DNA of 64,000 bases from Prorocentrum cordatum (GCA_963575745.1 CAUYUJ010000192.1:57416-121415); one strand, 5' to 3'. Counted from the stretch's first letter, positions 1 to 10,206 are shown. Notes: a model not told the origin generated them from the letters alone. Numbers and translations: made by a program.

Positions 1-211
1 AACAATGTCCCCATGCACGTTGAAGCGCGATAGAATGCCAAGTGTTGCCTTGTAGGGTTTCTGCCATCTTCGAAAAGCCCACCCCCCTCCCAGTCAATTA
101 CTCCCTCCTCTCTCGAGGCTTCTTGGGCGGCCTTGCAATCGAGAGGACACAAGTACGGACAACCCGTAACGTAGCACCCCGCCATTGCGGATAAGAGTGA
201 GGGGGCGGGCG

Positions 212-400
212 CGGGGTGGGTCGCGGGTGGGTCGCGGGTGAGTCGTGGCGTGGGTCGCGGATGGGTCGCGGGTGTGTCGCGGGGTGGGTCGCGCGGGTGG
301 GTCGCGCGGGTGGGTCGCGGGGTGGGTCGCGGGTGGGTCGCGGGGTGGGTCGCGGGTGGGTCGCGAGTGGGTCGCGGGCGGGTTGCGGAGCGGGGGGGGG
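212..400. repeat. Tandem GTGGGTCGCGG minisatellite
   Basis: About 190 bp of imperfect 9-11 bp units built on GGGTCGCGG. Both strands stay open in several frames, but the products are only Gly/Arg/Val or Pro/Thr/Arg repeats, so no gene is called. Positions 1-211 hold nothing I can identify. Confidence 0.85.
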
Positions 401-514
401 CGACGACGCAACAAAACAACAACAAAACAACAAGAATCTTCGCCGTGGATTCTTACTTCAGCCACGCACCCAGGGACAGTGAATGACCGTTCGGGCCTCC
501 TCACTTTGACACTG

Positions 515-950
515 CCCTTCTCATGCGGCTCCACTCCAGTGTTTTATGCGCGTCTGTTCCTATAGATCTGGCCTCCCCTGGGGCACGAGTCCTCCCCAGG
601 AGGTTCCAGGATGCCCCAGAAGGCTCCAGGAGACTATTCGAGGCCCCAGGAGGCCTCAGGAGGCCACAGGCAGCCCCAAGAGGCCCCAAGGGGCTCCAGG
701 AGGCCCCAGGAACCCCCTGGAGGTTTCACGAGGCCCCGGGAGGCCCCAGGCTCATGCGCACAGACGCGCTCGCAGTACTGAGACTCATTCATACTCCAAC
801 TCATCCGGAGTTAGAGTCACTCCCAGACCGTCACTAACCAAGCCCGTTTATAGTCGAAAACTCTTGCGTCTAGGCGCGTTCGGCGAACATATCCATGTTG
901 ATAGATGCACAGATGCGTAGCTCCACGCAGTGAATCATTACTTAGACGCC
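515..950. repeat. Dispersed block, copy 1
   Basis: This segment shares ordered blocks with 3645-4090: a CCACTCCA...GTTTTAT...TGTTCCTATA motif followed by CTGGGGCACGAGTCC, a CCAACTCA...CAAGCCCGTTT motif, and a GTAGATGCA...GTGAATCA motif leading into a GAT-rich tract. A degenerate CCAGGAGGCC array (590-760) sits inside it. Shorter partial copies of the GGGGCACGAGTCC part lie near 3690 and 3810. No gene is seen. Confidence 0.7.
590..760. repeat. Degenerate CCAGGAGGCC array
   Basis: Decamer-like units such as AGGAGGCCCCAGG. This is the reverse complement of the GGCCTCTTGG/GGCCTCCTGG arrays at 18716-19300, 22660-23015 and 25390-26180, and the same orientation as 3430-3645. Confidence 0.75.
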
Positions 951-984
951 GCCTACTCCCTCTTTTCCTCCCCTTCTCCTCCAT

Positions 985-1135
985 GTTGTGGTGTGGTATG
1001 GCATGTTATTTTATCCCAGGATATGGTTGGTTATGCTATGCTATGGCATGGTATGGTAAGGGATGGCTGGTTCTGCTATGTTATGGTATGTATTGTTATG
1101 GTATGCTGTGTTACGCTATTTTGTGTTATGCCTTA
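985..1135. repeat. TATGGTATGC pentamer-like repeat
   Basis: Short units around ATGGT/ATGCT/ATGTT run for about 150 bp and pass directly into GAT and GGT trinucleotides (1136-1215). Confidence 0.8.
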
Positions 1136-1477
1136 TGATATTGATAATGAGAATGATAATGCTGCTGATGATGCTGATGATGATGCTGATGCTGGCGGTG
1201 GTGGTGGTGGTGTGGTGATGCTGATGATCATGCTGGCGGAGCAAATTCTGGAGATGTTTCGAGCGATGCGCGGGTTTGAGCACCCCCAAGAAGAAGCCGC
1301 CAGGGGGTATTGCATTCCTCCGTTCGCGCCAAAATGGCGGGGATGTCTCAAGCGGTTTGCTTGTTTTGCGGCCCAACGCTTTCCGCTGTCGGAGCAGATT
1401 AGAGGGTCTCCCGAGCGAGGCGCTCATGTTCGCCCCCGAGTGGGGCCAGAATTTAAAAAGCAAGCGCGTTCTGTCGC
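1136..1477. repeat. GAT/GGT microsatellite and non-repetitive spacer
   Basis: GATGATGCT and GGTGGT trinucleotides occupy 1136-1215. The rest (1216-1477) is non-repetitive, with no convincing coding potential. Confidence 0.6.
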
Positions 1478-3010
1478 TTGCAGGGGGGTGGGGGGGAACC
1501 GGACCCCCCCCCCTCCCCCCTTCCTCCCCTGTTTCTCTCTCCCTCTCCTCGGGCTGGCGCCTGCGTCGGCGGCGGCTGGCGGCGGCGGCGAGGACGACGA
1601 TTTCCTTGCCGGCGCAGGCGCCTGCGGCGGCGGGCGGCGGCGGTGGGGAGCGTCGACGAGGACGACGGTGGTGCTGGTGGGTCGTGGTGGTGGTGGTGGC
1701 GGTGGTGGTGGTTGTGGGTGTGGTGGTGCGGTGGTTTGTTGTGGTGGTGGTGGTGGCTGTGGTGGTCGGTGGTGGTGGCGGTGGTGGTGGTGGTGGTGGT
1801 TTAGTGGTGGTGTGGTGGTGGTTGGTTGTGGTGGTGATCGTGGTGGAAGGTTGCGGTGGTGGTGGTGGTGGTGGTGGTGGTTTGGTGGTGGTGTGGTGGT
1901 GGTTTGTTATGGTGGTGGTGGTGGTAGGTTGTGGTGGCGGTGGTTTGTGTGGTGGCGGTGGTGGTGGAGGTGGTGGTGGTGTGGTTGTTTGTGGTGGTGG
2001 TGGTGGGCTGTGCCGCTGGTGGTGGTGGTGGTTGTGGTGGTGGTGGTGTGGTAGATTGTGGTGATGGTAGTTGTAGTAATTGTGGTTTTTGTGGTGGTGG
2101 TGATGATGAGTTGTGGTGGTGGTGGTTGTGGTGGTGGTGGTGGTGGCTGTGGTGGTGGTGGTGGTTGTGGTGATGGTGGGTTTGTGGTGGTGGTGGTGGG
2201 TTGAGGCGGTGGTGGTGGTGGTCGTGGTGGTGGTGGTGGTGGTAGTGGTGGTAATCGTCGCTTGCAGGGGGGGGGGGGGAACCGGACCCCCCCCCTCCCC
2301 CCTTCCTCCTGTTTCTCTCTCCCTCTCCTCTGGCTGGCGCCTGCGTCGGCGGCGGCTGGCGGCGGCGGCGAGGACGACGATTTCCTTGCCGGCGCAGGCG
2401 CCTGCGGCGGCGGGCGGCGGCGGTGGGGAGCGTCGACGAGGACGACGGTGGTGCTGGTGGGTCGTGGTGGTGGTGGTGGCGGTGGTGGTGGTTGTGGGTG
2501 TGGTGGTGCGGTGGTTTGTTGTGGTGGTGGTGGTGGCTGTGGTGGTCGGTGGTGGTGGCGGTGGTGGTGGTGGTGGTGGTTTAGTGGTGGTGTGGTGGTG
2601 GTTGGTTGTGGTGGTGATCGTGGTGGAAGGTTGCGGTGGTGGTGGTGGTGGTGGTGGTGGTTTGGTGGTGGTGTGGTGGTGGTTTGTTATGGTGGTGGTG
2701 GTGGTAGGTTGTGGTGGCGGTGGTTTGTGTGGTGGCGGTGGTGGTGGAGGTGGTGGTGGTGTGGTTGTTTGTGGTGGTGGTGGTGGGCTGTGCCGCTGGT
2801 GGTGGTGGTGGTTGTGGTGGTGGTGTGGTAGATTGTGGTGATGGTAGTGGTAGTAATTGTGGGTTTTTGTGTGGTGGTGGTGATGATGAGGTGGTGTGGT
2901 GGTGGTGGTGGTTGTGTGGTGGGTTGGTGGTGGTGGTGGTGGGTTGAGGCGGCGGTGGTGGTGGTCGTGGTGGTGGTGGTGGTGGTGGTGGTGGTAGTGG
3001 TGGTAATCGT
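1478..3010. repeat. 780-bp tandem duplication rich in GGT
   Basis: Two direct copies begin at 1478 and about 2258. From about 1561 to 2046 the first matches the second (2341-2826) base for base at an offset of 780; small indels appear only toward the 3' end. Each unit starts with a G-run, GAACCGGACCCC and a pyrimidine tract, then GC-rich sequence, then about 550 bp of (GGT)n with interruptions. The open frames of up to 850 codons on either strand are low-complexity His/Thr/Pro, Gly/Trp or Val runs and not genes. Confidence 0.92.
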
Positions 3011-3210
3011 CGCTGCGTCCCCGCCGTCGCCGGCGCCAGCGCCCGCGCCGCTGGCCGCCGCCAGCGCCAGCGCCGGCGCCAGGGGGGGGTTTAAAACCCC
3101 CCCCTCTTTTGGGCTGCCTCTGGTCATCGTCGCTGCGTCCCCGCCGTCGGCGCTGCTGGCGGCCGTCAGCGCCGGCTCTGGTGTCGGCGCCAGGGGGGGG
3201 GGGTTGAACC
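3007..3210. repeat. 120-bp tandem repeat, two copies
   Basis: ATCGTCGCTGCGTCCCCGCC recurs at about 3006 and 3126, each followed by GCC/GGC-rich sequence ending in GGCGCCAGGGGGG. The second copy has diverged in the middle. Confidence 0.75.
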
Positions 3211-3429
3211 ACCTCCCCCCTTGGGAAGGGGGGCGGGGGATGTTTCGGGATGGGGGGGTTTGGGGGAAGGGGAGTCACCCTGATTTTGATCGACGGCGCC
3301 GAGTGTTGGGGGGGGTGCGCACCCCCCGGGTCAAAACGCGCCGCCGATTTTCTCAAGGCAAGTGCCCGTGAAACGCGCTCTCTCGAATTTGAGCATGTTT
3401 CAATCGGTTTAATTGTTTTGGTGGCCAGG
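3211..3429. other. No gene seen
   Basis: G-run-rich sequence with several poly-G and poly-C stretches; no coding or structural signal. Confidence 0.5.
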
Positions 3430-3645
3430 CTCGTCAACAGGGAGTTCCCAGGAGGCAGCAGGAGGCCATCCAGAGGCCGAGTCTCCAGGAACCCCCAGGA
3501 AGTTCCACAGGAGGCTCCAGGATGTTCCAGGAGGCCGTAGGAGGCCACAGGATGGCCACAGGAGGCCCCAGGAGGCGTCAGTAGGCACCAGAAGGCGGAG
3601 GAAGGCACCAGGAGGCCCCAAGAGGCCTCAGAAGGCCACAGGAGC
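3430..3645. repeat. Degenerate CCAGGAGGC array
   Basis: About 200 bp of AGGAGGC/CCAGGAGG units in the same orientation as 590-760, immediately upstream of the second copy of the dispersed block. Confidence 0.75.
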
Positions 3646-4090
3646 GGTTCCAATCCCATGTGATGCACGTATGCGCATCTAGATTGTGCCTCCCCTGGAG
3701 CACGAATCCTTGGTGTGTGATGTATGTTTTTTTTTTATGTATTGTTTTTCTATTGCGACTCCATCTTAAGTGTTTTACATGTTCTCCTATAGAGTAGGCC
3801 CCTGGGGCACGAGTCCTTGGTGATTTACGCGTGCTCCTAGGTATTGCCTTTCTCCTGTGGCTCCACTCCAAAATGTTTTTATGTGTGTATGTTCCTATAT
3901 ATTGGGTCTCTCATGGGCTCTTTCGCGCTCCAACTCAATCACAGCTAGACTCCCTCCTAGTCGATCAATATTCAAACCCGTTTGTATTTGAGGTCTCTTG
4001 CGCTTGGGCGTTCGCAGCGGAGAAAAGGTCCATGCAAGTAGATGCAGACGTGGGAAGCCCCACGCCGTGAATCACTATTACTCTGATGCC
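3645..4090. repeat. Dispersed block, copy 2
   Basis: Same order of motifs as 515-950, with two extra partial copies of the CCTATA...GGGGCACGAGTCC segment (about 3690 and 3810). It ends in the GTGAATCACTATTACTC stretch that leads into the GAT microsatellite. No gene seen. Confidence 0.7.
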
Positions 4091-4093
4091 GAT

Positions 4094-4109
4094 GATGCGA
4101 ATGATGCGA

Positions 4110-4172
<63 letters not shown>

Positions 4173-4245
4173 GTGGTGACGATGATGATGACGATGGTGG
4201 TGGTGTTGATGATGATGATGACGATGAGGATGATGATGATGATGC

Positions 4246-4311
<66 letters not shown>
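4094..4311. repeat. (GAT)n microsatellite
   Basis: About 220 bp of GAT triplets with a GGTGGTGTT interruption near 4195-4215. The poly-Met, poly-Asp and poly-Ser open frames here are artefacts of the repeat. Confidence 0.97.
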
Positions 4312-4435
4312 CTGCGTCGCTCCATCCCCTGTTCCGACAGTTTGACTGTCGTTGCCGTCTGGCCGGAGCTCGGGCGGCTCTCGAAGGGATTTTCCCGCCC
4401 CGGGCGGCGAGCGACCGCCGCCCCCTCCCGCGGGG

Positions 4436-6839
4436 ATGTCCTCCACGGACGGCTGGGGGTGCACGGACGCGTCGTACGCGATCGACGAGCTCTTCGAGCG
4501 GACGCAGTGGCCAGCTCAGACTTGGTATTGCTGCGTGGTGTGCATCGCCGTGCTAAATGCGGGCGTGTACCTCGCAGTGTACCTGCGGCAGAAGGGGGCC
4601 CAGGACGACGACCGGGTTCGCGGCTACCAGCAGGCAATGGGCAGGCTCGCGGGCATGTATGTGTTTATTTCATTGTATCGCACCGTCTTCCTGACAACAT
4701 CCGCCACGCGGTTCGTCTGGCACGACTCAGTGTTTTCGAGTATCTTGTTGGCGCGATGTTTGGCCACCGTTGCCGAATTGAGCTTTGTTGGCCAGCTTTC
4801 GCTTGCGACCAAGTTTTGCTCGCAGGAGCTTCAGGAGGCGAGAAGAGGCACCTACTCACAGGACGCTGAACATGATATCCCGCAGGGTGCTCTGCACCAG
4901 TGCACCTGGCATGGGTACACGCAGATTGCCTCGAAGGCCATGGTCGGTCTGGTCATCATGGCCGAGTTCTTCTCGTTCTGCGGGGTCATCACAGGGAACA
5001 GGCGATGGTTCGTATTCGACCAGTGTTCTTGGTGCTTGGCCATGCTTGCGATCATGCCAGCATATTTCCACATCTTCCGTTCCGCACGCCAGTTCGCGCG
5101 AGACAGTCCTTCCCAGAGATGTTGCTCAGCGGCAAACGCGCAAACTTTCTCTCTGTGTGCGCTGGTATTGAGCGTGCTTTATGTGGCATGGATCGTGAAG
5201 AGTAGTTTGCCGATTTGGTGGTCGAGGTTCAAATGGCAAGAAGCTAACGACGTGCCAGTGTTCAATATCCACGAGGGTTTGTGGGATGCCCTGACGTTCC
5301 GCGTCCAAACACATTCCTGGGCAATATGGTGGCGTGTTGTGGTGTGGCTGCCGTTCTGTCTTACGATTTTCAGCTGGAGCTCGATTGCATTAGGGGAACG
5401 AAAAATCGCATGAACAAAACAACTCGGAGGTCCTCGCTGATTTCTTGGATCCGCGCCAGACACCCCTCCCTGGCGGGAGCGCGCCAGGGGCGCCGCCGGA
5501 GGCGCCGCCAGGGGTCCCCAGCACAGATCCGAGACATCCGCGCGGACTTCCGAGCTAGGATGTTTCTGTCATTGTTCGCTCCCCTGCTCGTTGACCTTGG
5601 CGCCTCAGGTCAGTCCTCCGCGACCCGAGGCCGCGTCCAAGCTGGAGGAGCAGCTGGCCGTGGAGGCCGCGCCGCTGCAGCTGCCCGCTCCGCCGGAGGA
5701 GGTGCGGCCGGCGGTGGCCACCAAGGGGCCCTCCAGCCGCATCGAGGCCTTCGAGTTCGACATGGACGACCCGCAGCTGCACGGCATTCACAAGTGCACG
5801 TGGTGCTCGAGGACGGAGAGAAAAACATAGACTTGAGCTTGTGACGCTCCACGCGGATTGTTCGGATCCGCGCTGGGCATTTTTGGCGCTCCGCGCGGAT
5901 TTCTCGGATCCGCGCCTGGGCCCCCCCCAGCGGCGCCTCCGGCGCCGCCCCTGATCCAAGAGATCCAAGAAGGCGCAGGCGCAGAGGGGGGTCCGGCGCA
6001 GATCCAAGAAATCCGCGCGGAGCGCCAAAAGCGTATGTTTATGTCATTTTTCTTCCTCCAGGTACGCCTGCGCGGCGCAGCGCGCCTACATGTAGACGGT
6101 GCCATTCTGGGCAGTGCTGCCTGTCCCCGCACGTCGCCGCCACCGAGCAGTCTTCTCGGGGGCGGCCAGCAGCGCCTGCGGGTGACCTTCTGAGGGTGAG
6201 TTAGCTTCGGATAGCTGGTCCGTCCTCCTCACTCGCCTCTTCCGCCCACCTCCCGGGAGGTCAGGGGAGGGAGGGATCCTACTCGGACGTCTGTACAGCA
6301 CGACGTGTGCTGAGTGGGGAAGCCCGTGAGATGGCCCCCTACGTCCGATTTTGATGGACTGCAGTTTTCTGTGGCTGTAGCATTGCTGATGCGCTCTTCC
6401 CGTAGGCCTGCGAGACCTATGCTAACTCTGCATTGTTGGCGCCAAAGCCCTGCGTGAGAAAACGTCGATGCGGTCGCCACCGCAGCAGCCGCTCACTTTG
6501 TCGACGGATGCACCTTGCTGCCATGACGCTGTCGCCAGCATGTGCTGATAGGCGGACTGGCCGCAGTCGACGAAAAACTCCATCAACATAAGCCTTCGAC
6601 GGTCCGCTCTGGTGTCTTGGGATCTGCGCCTGCTGGCCCTGGCGGCGCCTCCGGCGCCGCCCCTGGCGCGCTCCTCTACAGTCAAGCAGGGTGGGGGGTC
6701 CAGCGCAGATCTGAGATCTCGTCGAGATCGTGTGTTTTTGTTCGCAGTGCTGTTCATCCTCTACAGGCAAGACGCTGAAGTACGGCAGGTTCGCGTCGTG
6801 CCGACCGGCGGCGACACCAGCGCGTGCATTCAAGGTTGA
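4436..6839 (+). CDS. Seven-helix membrane protein, spliced model (unrecognised family)
   Basis: Model exons: 4436-5395, 5609-5819, 6062-6195, 6406-6571, 6748-6839, which join in frame to about 520 codons. Exon 1 encodes a clear multipass membrane protein: hydrophobic segments at about residues 31-50, 72-88, 102-124, 168-187, 196-213, 237-258 and 299-318. Exon 2 is Pro/Glu-rich and ends in a CTWC motif; exons 3-4 are rich in Cys, Arg and Ser and probably form a soluble tail. Introns 1, 2 and 4 begin with GA (each has GAAAAA at or a few bases inside the donor) and contain related inverted-repeat elements; intron 3 (6196-6405) is GTGAGT...TAG. The intron 1 donor could be 5396 or 5400; only 5396 keeps phase with the exon 2 frame. 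Exon 5 could instead start at 6767 and splice on at 6834/6951. If intron 1 is not real, exon 1 alone encodes 325 residues ending at 5413. I chose ATG 4436 because the upstream frame is only GC-rich linker. Function unknown; a channel or receptor role would be a guess. Confidence 0.6.
5396..5608 (+). mobile_element. Introner-like element 1 (GA-AG intron)
   Basis: This sequence lies between coding exons. It starts GAACGAAAAATC and ends GCGCCTCAG. Inside is a hairpin-prone core: GATTTCTTGGATCCGCGCC on the left, the partly complementary CAGATCCGAGACATCCGCG on the right, and a GC palindrome GGCGCCGCCGGAGGCGCC between. The same core recurs in the introns at 5820-6061 and 6572-6747. That the element is an inserted intron is inferred. 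Confidence 0.55.
5820..6061 (+). mobile_element. Introner-like element 2 (GA-AG intron)
   Basis: Best-preserved member. TIRs of about 36 bp: TTTTTGGCGCTCCGCGCGG near 5878, continuing through GGATCCGCGCC, is matched in reverse complement near 6000-6034 with about two differences. The donor is GAAAAACATAG and the acceptor is preceded by the pyrimidine tract TTTTTCTTCCTCCAG. An extra partial left arm (ACGCTCCACGCGGATTG) sits at about 5843. Confidence 0.65.
6572..6747 (+). mobile_element. Introner-like element 3 (GA-AG intron)
   Basis: Starts GAAAAACTCC and ends TTTTTGTTCGCAG. The core has TCTTGGGATCTGCGCC, the palindrome GGCGGCGCCTCCGGCGCC and the right arm GCGCAGATCTGAGATC. Same family as 5396-5608 and 5820-6061. 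An alternative acceptor lies at 6765-6766. Confidence 0.55.
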
Positions 6840-6950
6840 GCGCCGCCCGTGGCCCAGAATCGGCCCGTCGTTGAACGATCTGGACGTCTCGGAAACGGCC
6901 GATCGTTCAAAGTTGAACGATCCCCGGCACGACACGAACCTACCGCACAG
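6835..6950 (+). repeat. Inverted repeat TTGAACGATC, possible GT-AG intron
   Basis: TTGAACGATC at 6871-6880 is perfectly complementary to GATCGTTCAA at 6901-6910 and repeated directly at 6913-6922. The segment begins GTTGAG and ends CCGCACAG, so it could be a fifth intron. The sequence after its end (GCAAGACGCTG) also follows the upstream acceptor at 6766. Confidence 0.5.
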
Positions 6951-7011
6951 GCAAGACGCTGCAGTAAGGACGGGCTCTGGAGGCTCTTGCTTTCGGGCCG
7001 CGCCTCAGACT

Positions 7012-7737
7012 GAGGGCCTCCTCCTCCGCGTTCTCCTCCCCCTCCTCCCCCCCCTGCGGCACTGCGGGCAAAGCGGTCTTTCTCCACCGAAGCCCGCGCC
7101 GCGCCCGCGCCCGTCGCGCGCGGCGCGACGCATCGAATGGCCTCTGGGTCCAGGGTAACCCGCAACCAGGAGAGGAAGCAGCCTCGAAGGGTCCCTGCGC
7201 GAAAAAAACGCGGGAAACCCGAAGGCCCAAGAGACCGACAGGGCGACGGGTCGGCGTGAGGACGAAGCGAGGGCGAGGGGCCTCCTGGACCAGAAGAGGG
7301 AGGCGGGACCAGGAACCACATGCACGTGATCGCTTGTGGATCGTCGAGAGCCCATCTCCATTCCAGCCGCCGTCACCCCACCGACGGTCACGTACTGCAG
7401 GTCGGCGCGGTGCGATTCTTGGGGTGATGGCGGATGGAGAAGGGGCGTCGCTGCGCTCGGGCCTTCGAATCCCTCGACTCGAAAGCCACGGCAACAGCCT
7501 CCGTGGCCTACGCAACGCCAAACCCCGCGGACGGGGGAAGGCGGAAACAAGGGGGCAGGGCCCGAGGGGGAACTCCCGACCACGAGAGGGGGGGACGAGC
7601 CTCAGGAAGCGCCTCTGGATGCCTCGAGGGGAGAGGACGGGAACCCCCAACGAGCACACGGAGCTAGGGGTCTTCTAGGAGCCTCTAGGCAGGCGGCGGG
7701 CCGCCGCGGCCTGTCGTCACTTGTTGTTCTTCGTCTC
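7012..7737. other. GC-rich stretch without a supported gene
   Basis: Overlapping open frames of 140-240 codons exist on both strands, all Arg/Pro/Gly-rich as expected from GC content. No motif or splice context supports any of them. Possibly the 3' region of the gene at 4436 plus intergenic DNA. Confidence 0.5.
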
Positions 7738-7739
7738 AT

Positions 7740-7761
7740 CCCCCTCGCTCTAGCGAGGGGG
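7740..7761 (-). terminator. 3'-end hairpin of the LINE
   Basis: A 9-bp perfect stem with a 4-nt loop (CCCCCTCGC, TCTA, GCGAGGGGG), about 75 bp past the stop codon of the minus-strand LINE ORF and followed on that strand by GATGAGACGAAGAACAACAAG-like A-rich sequence cut at about 7705. Stem-loops at LINE 3' ends can serve as the RT recognition site; that role here is inferred. Confidence 0.45.
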
Positions 7762-7833
7762 CCTTCGTGATGGTGTAGGGCCCGTACTGATGATTGCTCG
7801 GGGCGATCGCGTGGCAGTTGCTGCCGTGGTCGA

Positions 7834-9935
7834 TCATGTACCCATGTTACGGGCATGTGAGGGTGTCTCCCAGCTGTGTGGCGGCGAGGATCCAGGTCGC
7901 GGCTCGAGGAGCACCGCGCCTGGAGGTCCTGGCACCCAGCAAGGCGTGACATCGCCAATGATGTCGCCGAGATGGTTGTCCTCGTTCTGGTGGTGGTTGG
8001 CGCTGACGATAAGCCTTCTGTTCTCGTCATAGTAGCTGTTGTAGTGCCGTTCTCTTGCCGCAGTGAGAGCGCCCGCTGTACTGCGCATGACCATGCCTAT
8101 GATGTCGTCGATCTCGCTTCCGTTGGTTGCGTAGCCGTCGCACATTATAGCAGTGAGTCCATCCACGGTTGTCGTCTGCGGGTGTTGTCTTAGCAGATGG
8201 TGCTCATGGATGTTGAGGTGGCAGATGGCTCGGTCTATCACGATGGTGGGAGTAGTCGTTGCTAGCGTGTCGTATGCTGCGGTGAGAGTTCTGTACATGG
8301 CGTGGTTGTCTTGGGTGATCTCTCGCTGCTGTCGTGTGCTCAGCTGTGGTCGTCCCCAAGGGTGTTGCTGTGTTCTTGCATGTCTGTCGGCTTTGAAGGA
8401 CTCGATATTGGCGTCAACGATGTGCAAAGCCACTCTCCCTTCTGCAATGCATGCTCGCGCGTAGTCGATCGTATCACCACCTTCGTCGCTGTCGGTGCGT
8501 CGGGTACAGGTCTCGATTGCAGTGCCTTGTAGGTTGGCATGTCGCTGGATGGCGGTGGTTAGCTCATTAGTGGCGTTGTCGTTGGCAGTGGTGATTAAAA
8601 TGGTTGTCGGTGGTGCTCTTTTTTGGGTAGTGGGTGGTTGGCTTGACTCGTTGCCGTGTTGTTCACTGAGCGAGCTAGTTCCCTCGGGGATTCTGGTTGG
8701 GATCGGTGCTCGTGTGTCCTTGTTGTGTAGTTTCGGTTCGATCGGCGGTCCGTGCGTCTGTAGTGGCGGTGCCTCGGGGTAGTCGTCTGGAAGCCCACCG
8801 TGTCGTGTGAGGCGTCTCGCAAGTCGAACCTCTTCTTGATTGGCGTCGACCTCTTCAGCTGTAGCTCTGTAGTTGCTCGCGATCCATGAATCTGCGCAGG
8901 TGGCAGAGGCCTTGACGTGCTTGATGAGCCTGTTCGCGGAGTGGAAGTTCTTCATGCAGATTTGGCAGGTGTCTCCCACAACGATGTTGCTGAGGTTGTC
9001 GTCGCCTCTGTGGTGGGTGTGGACGTGCTTGTTGTGCGCCGCGGTGGTCTGGAAGGTTGCGCCGCAGTGGCAGCACGTGACAGGCGCAGTCTTGGTCGCT
9101 CCGTGCTCCTCGTCGTCGCGCGGCTGAGTCCGAGGGTTGCCGCGGTGTTGGCAGTCATGTTTTCCCATGTGGTTCGTTTCGTCGTCTCCGTGTGCTGGTC
9201 GATGGCCCTGCGGTACGCGTGGGAGAGGATAGCTTTGAGGTGGCTAGTGTCGTCCCGCGCCATCGTGATGAGCTCGGTAATATCTTTAGGGGTTTGCTCG
9301 TGCCGGCTGCGATCACAATGGTGGCGGTAGTGTTGCAGGTCGTTGGTGATGGTCGTGGCCCATTCGCCGCCCCGCTGGATGTCGTGGTCTGCAAGGGCTT
9401 GTAGCTCTGGTGGGCTGTCGTGTGCTATGCTTAGCACCTGGCGGAGGCGGAGCCGTCGCAGCCGCTCGTGCAGCGTTGGTAAAGCCGCTCGTTCGAGGAT
9501 CTGGTTATTGGTGATTCGACCTGCGCGCATCTTGTCAGGCGTGATCCCGATGGCCTGTCGTGCTGCAGATGCGTAGGCTGTCGTCAGTCGGTTCACGTCG
9601 CGCTGTTTGTTAATGACCCAGGTGCCCGCGTTGAAGAATAGCTTGGAGTGCCCGGACGCTTCCAAGTAATGGATCTTGGCTTTGGTAGTGACTGCACGCC
9701 TCTTGACAAGCGTTCTGCGGAGCGGTCCCGTCGTCTGTCGTAGTGCAAAAGTGCGGGCTGCGATTTCTTGTCCGAGGTCGTTCCTGTCGTTGAACATTGC
9801 TCCGAGTAGCTTCGTGTTCCTTGTGATAGTGACCGTGAAGCCGATGTCAGATACGCAACGCTTCTCTGGGATCTTGGCACGGACAGTACGCTTGCCAACA
9901 GCAGCATTGGGGTAGGCGGCGTAGCTCGACTTCGC
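7834..9935 (-). pseudogene. LINE ORF2, C-terminal half (RT thumb, zinc fingers)
   Basis: Read on the minus strand from 9935. The RT region after motif C carries KLLGAMFNDRNDLG and KIHYLEASG, typical of LINE RT connection/thumb sequence. A frameshift near 9170 moves the reading into the frame that ends at 7834. That part begins with two Cys/His fingers: CCHCG...HNKHVHTHH (about residues 32-53 of the ORF starting at 9168) and CQICMKNF...HVKASATC (about residues 67-90). The remaining 350 residues are Thr/His-rich and unlike anything I know. The frameshift and loss of the N-terminal RT make it non-functional. Confidence 0.7.
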
Positions 9936-10206
9936 CGCCCCCGCCCGCCGCCGCGCAGGGGCCGTCCGTCGTCGCCCCCTCGCCACCGCGGCCGCCCGAG
10001 CCGCAGGACTGCGGCCGCGGAGGCCGCGACCAGCTGCAGTCGCGCCCAGGGGGGGCGCTTGGCACAGGCGAGAGCGTGAGCGCAGGGCACGCGCTCGTGC
10101 GCCCTTCCGACTTGCTGCCGCGCAGGACCTCTTGCAGCGGCACCGCGGCGCGCAGCAGCCCCAGCAGCAGCAGCAGCAGCGCATCCAGCAGCACAGCCAG
10201 GACATC
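9936..10206. other. GC-rich junction with CAG run
   Basis: Junction between the two LINE halves: CCGCCG-rich sequence followed by a CAGCAGCAG run at about 10157-10200. Probably the 5' untranslated region of the element plus junction filler. No gene called. Confidence 0.4.

Noticed and set aside
1328-1338. GCCAAAATGGC, core of the dinoflagellate spliced leader
   Set aside because: Only the 11-bp palindromic core matches; flanking CCGTA and CTCAAG of the leader are absent.
1116-3668. 850-codon minus-strand open frame
   Set aside because: Composed of His/Thr/Pro runs from the GGT microsatellite; same frame repeated in the 780-bp duplication; no domain.
7040-7680. Minus-strand 239- and 192-codon frames
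   Set aside because: Arg/Pro/Ser-rich, overlapping plus-strand frames of similar length, expected from high GC content.
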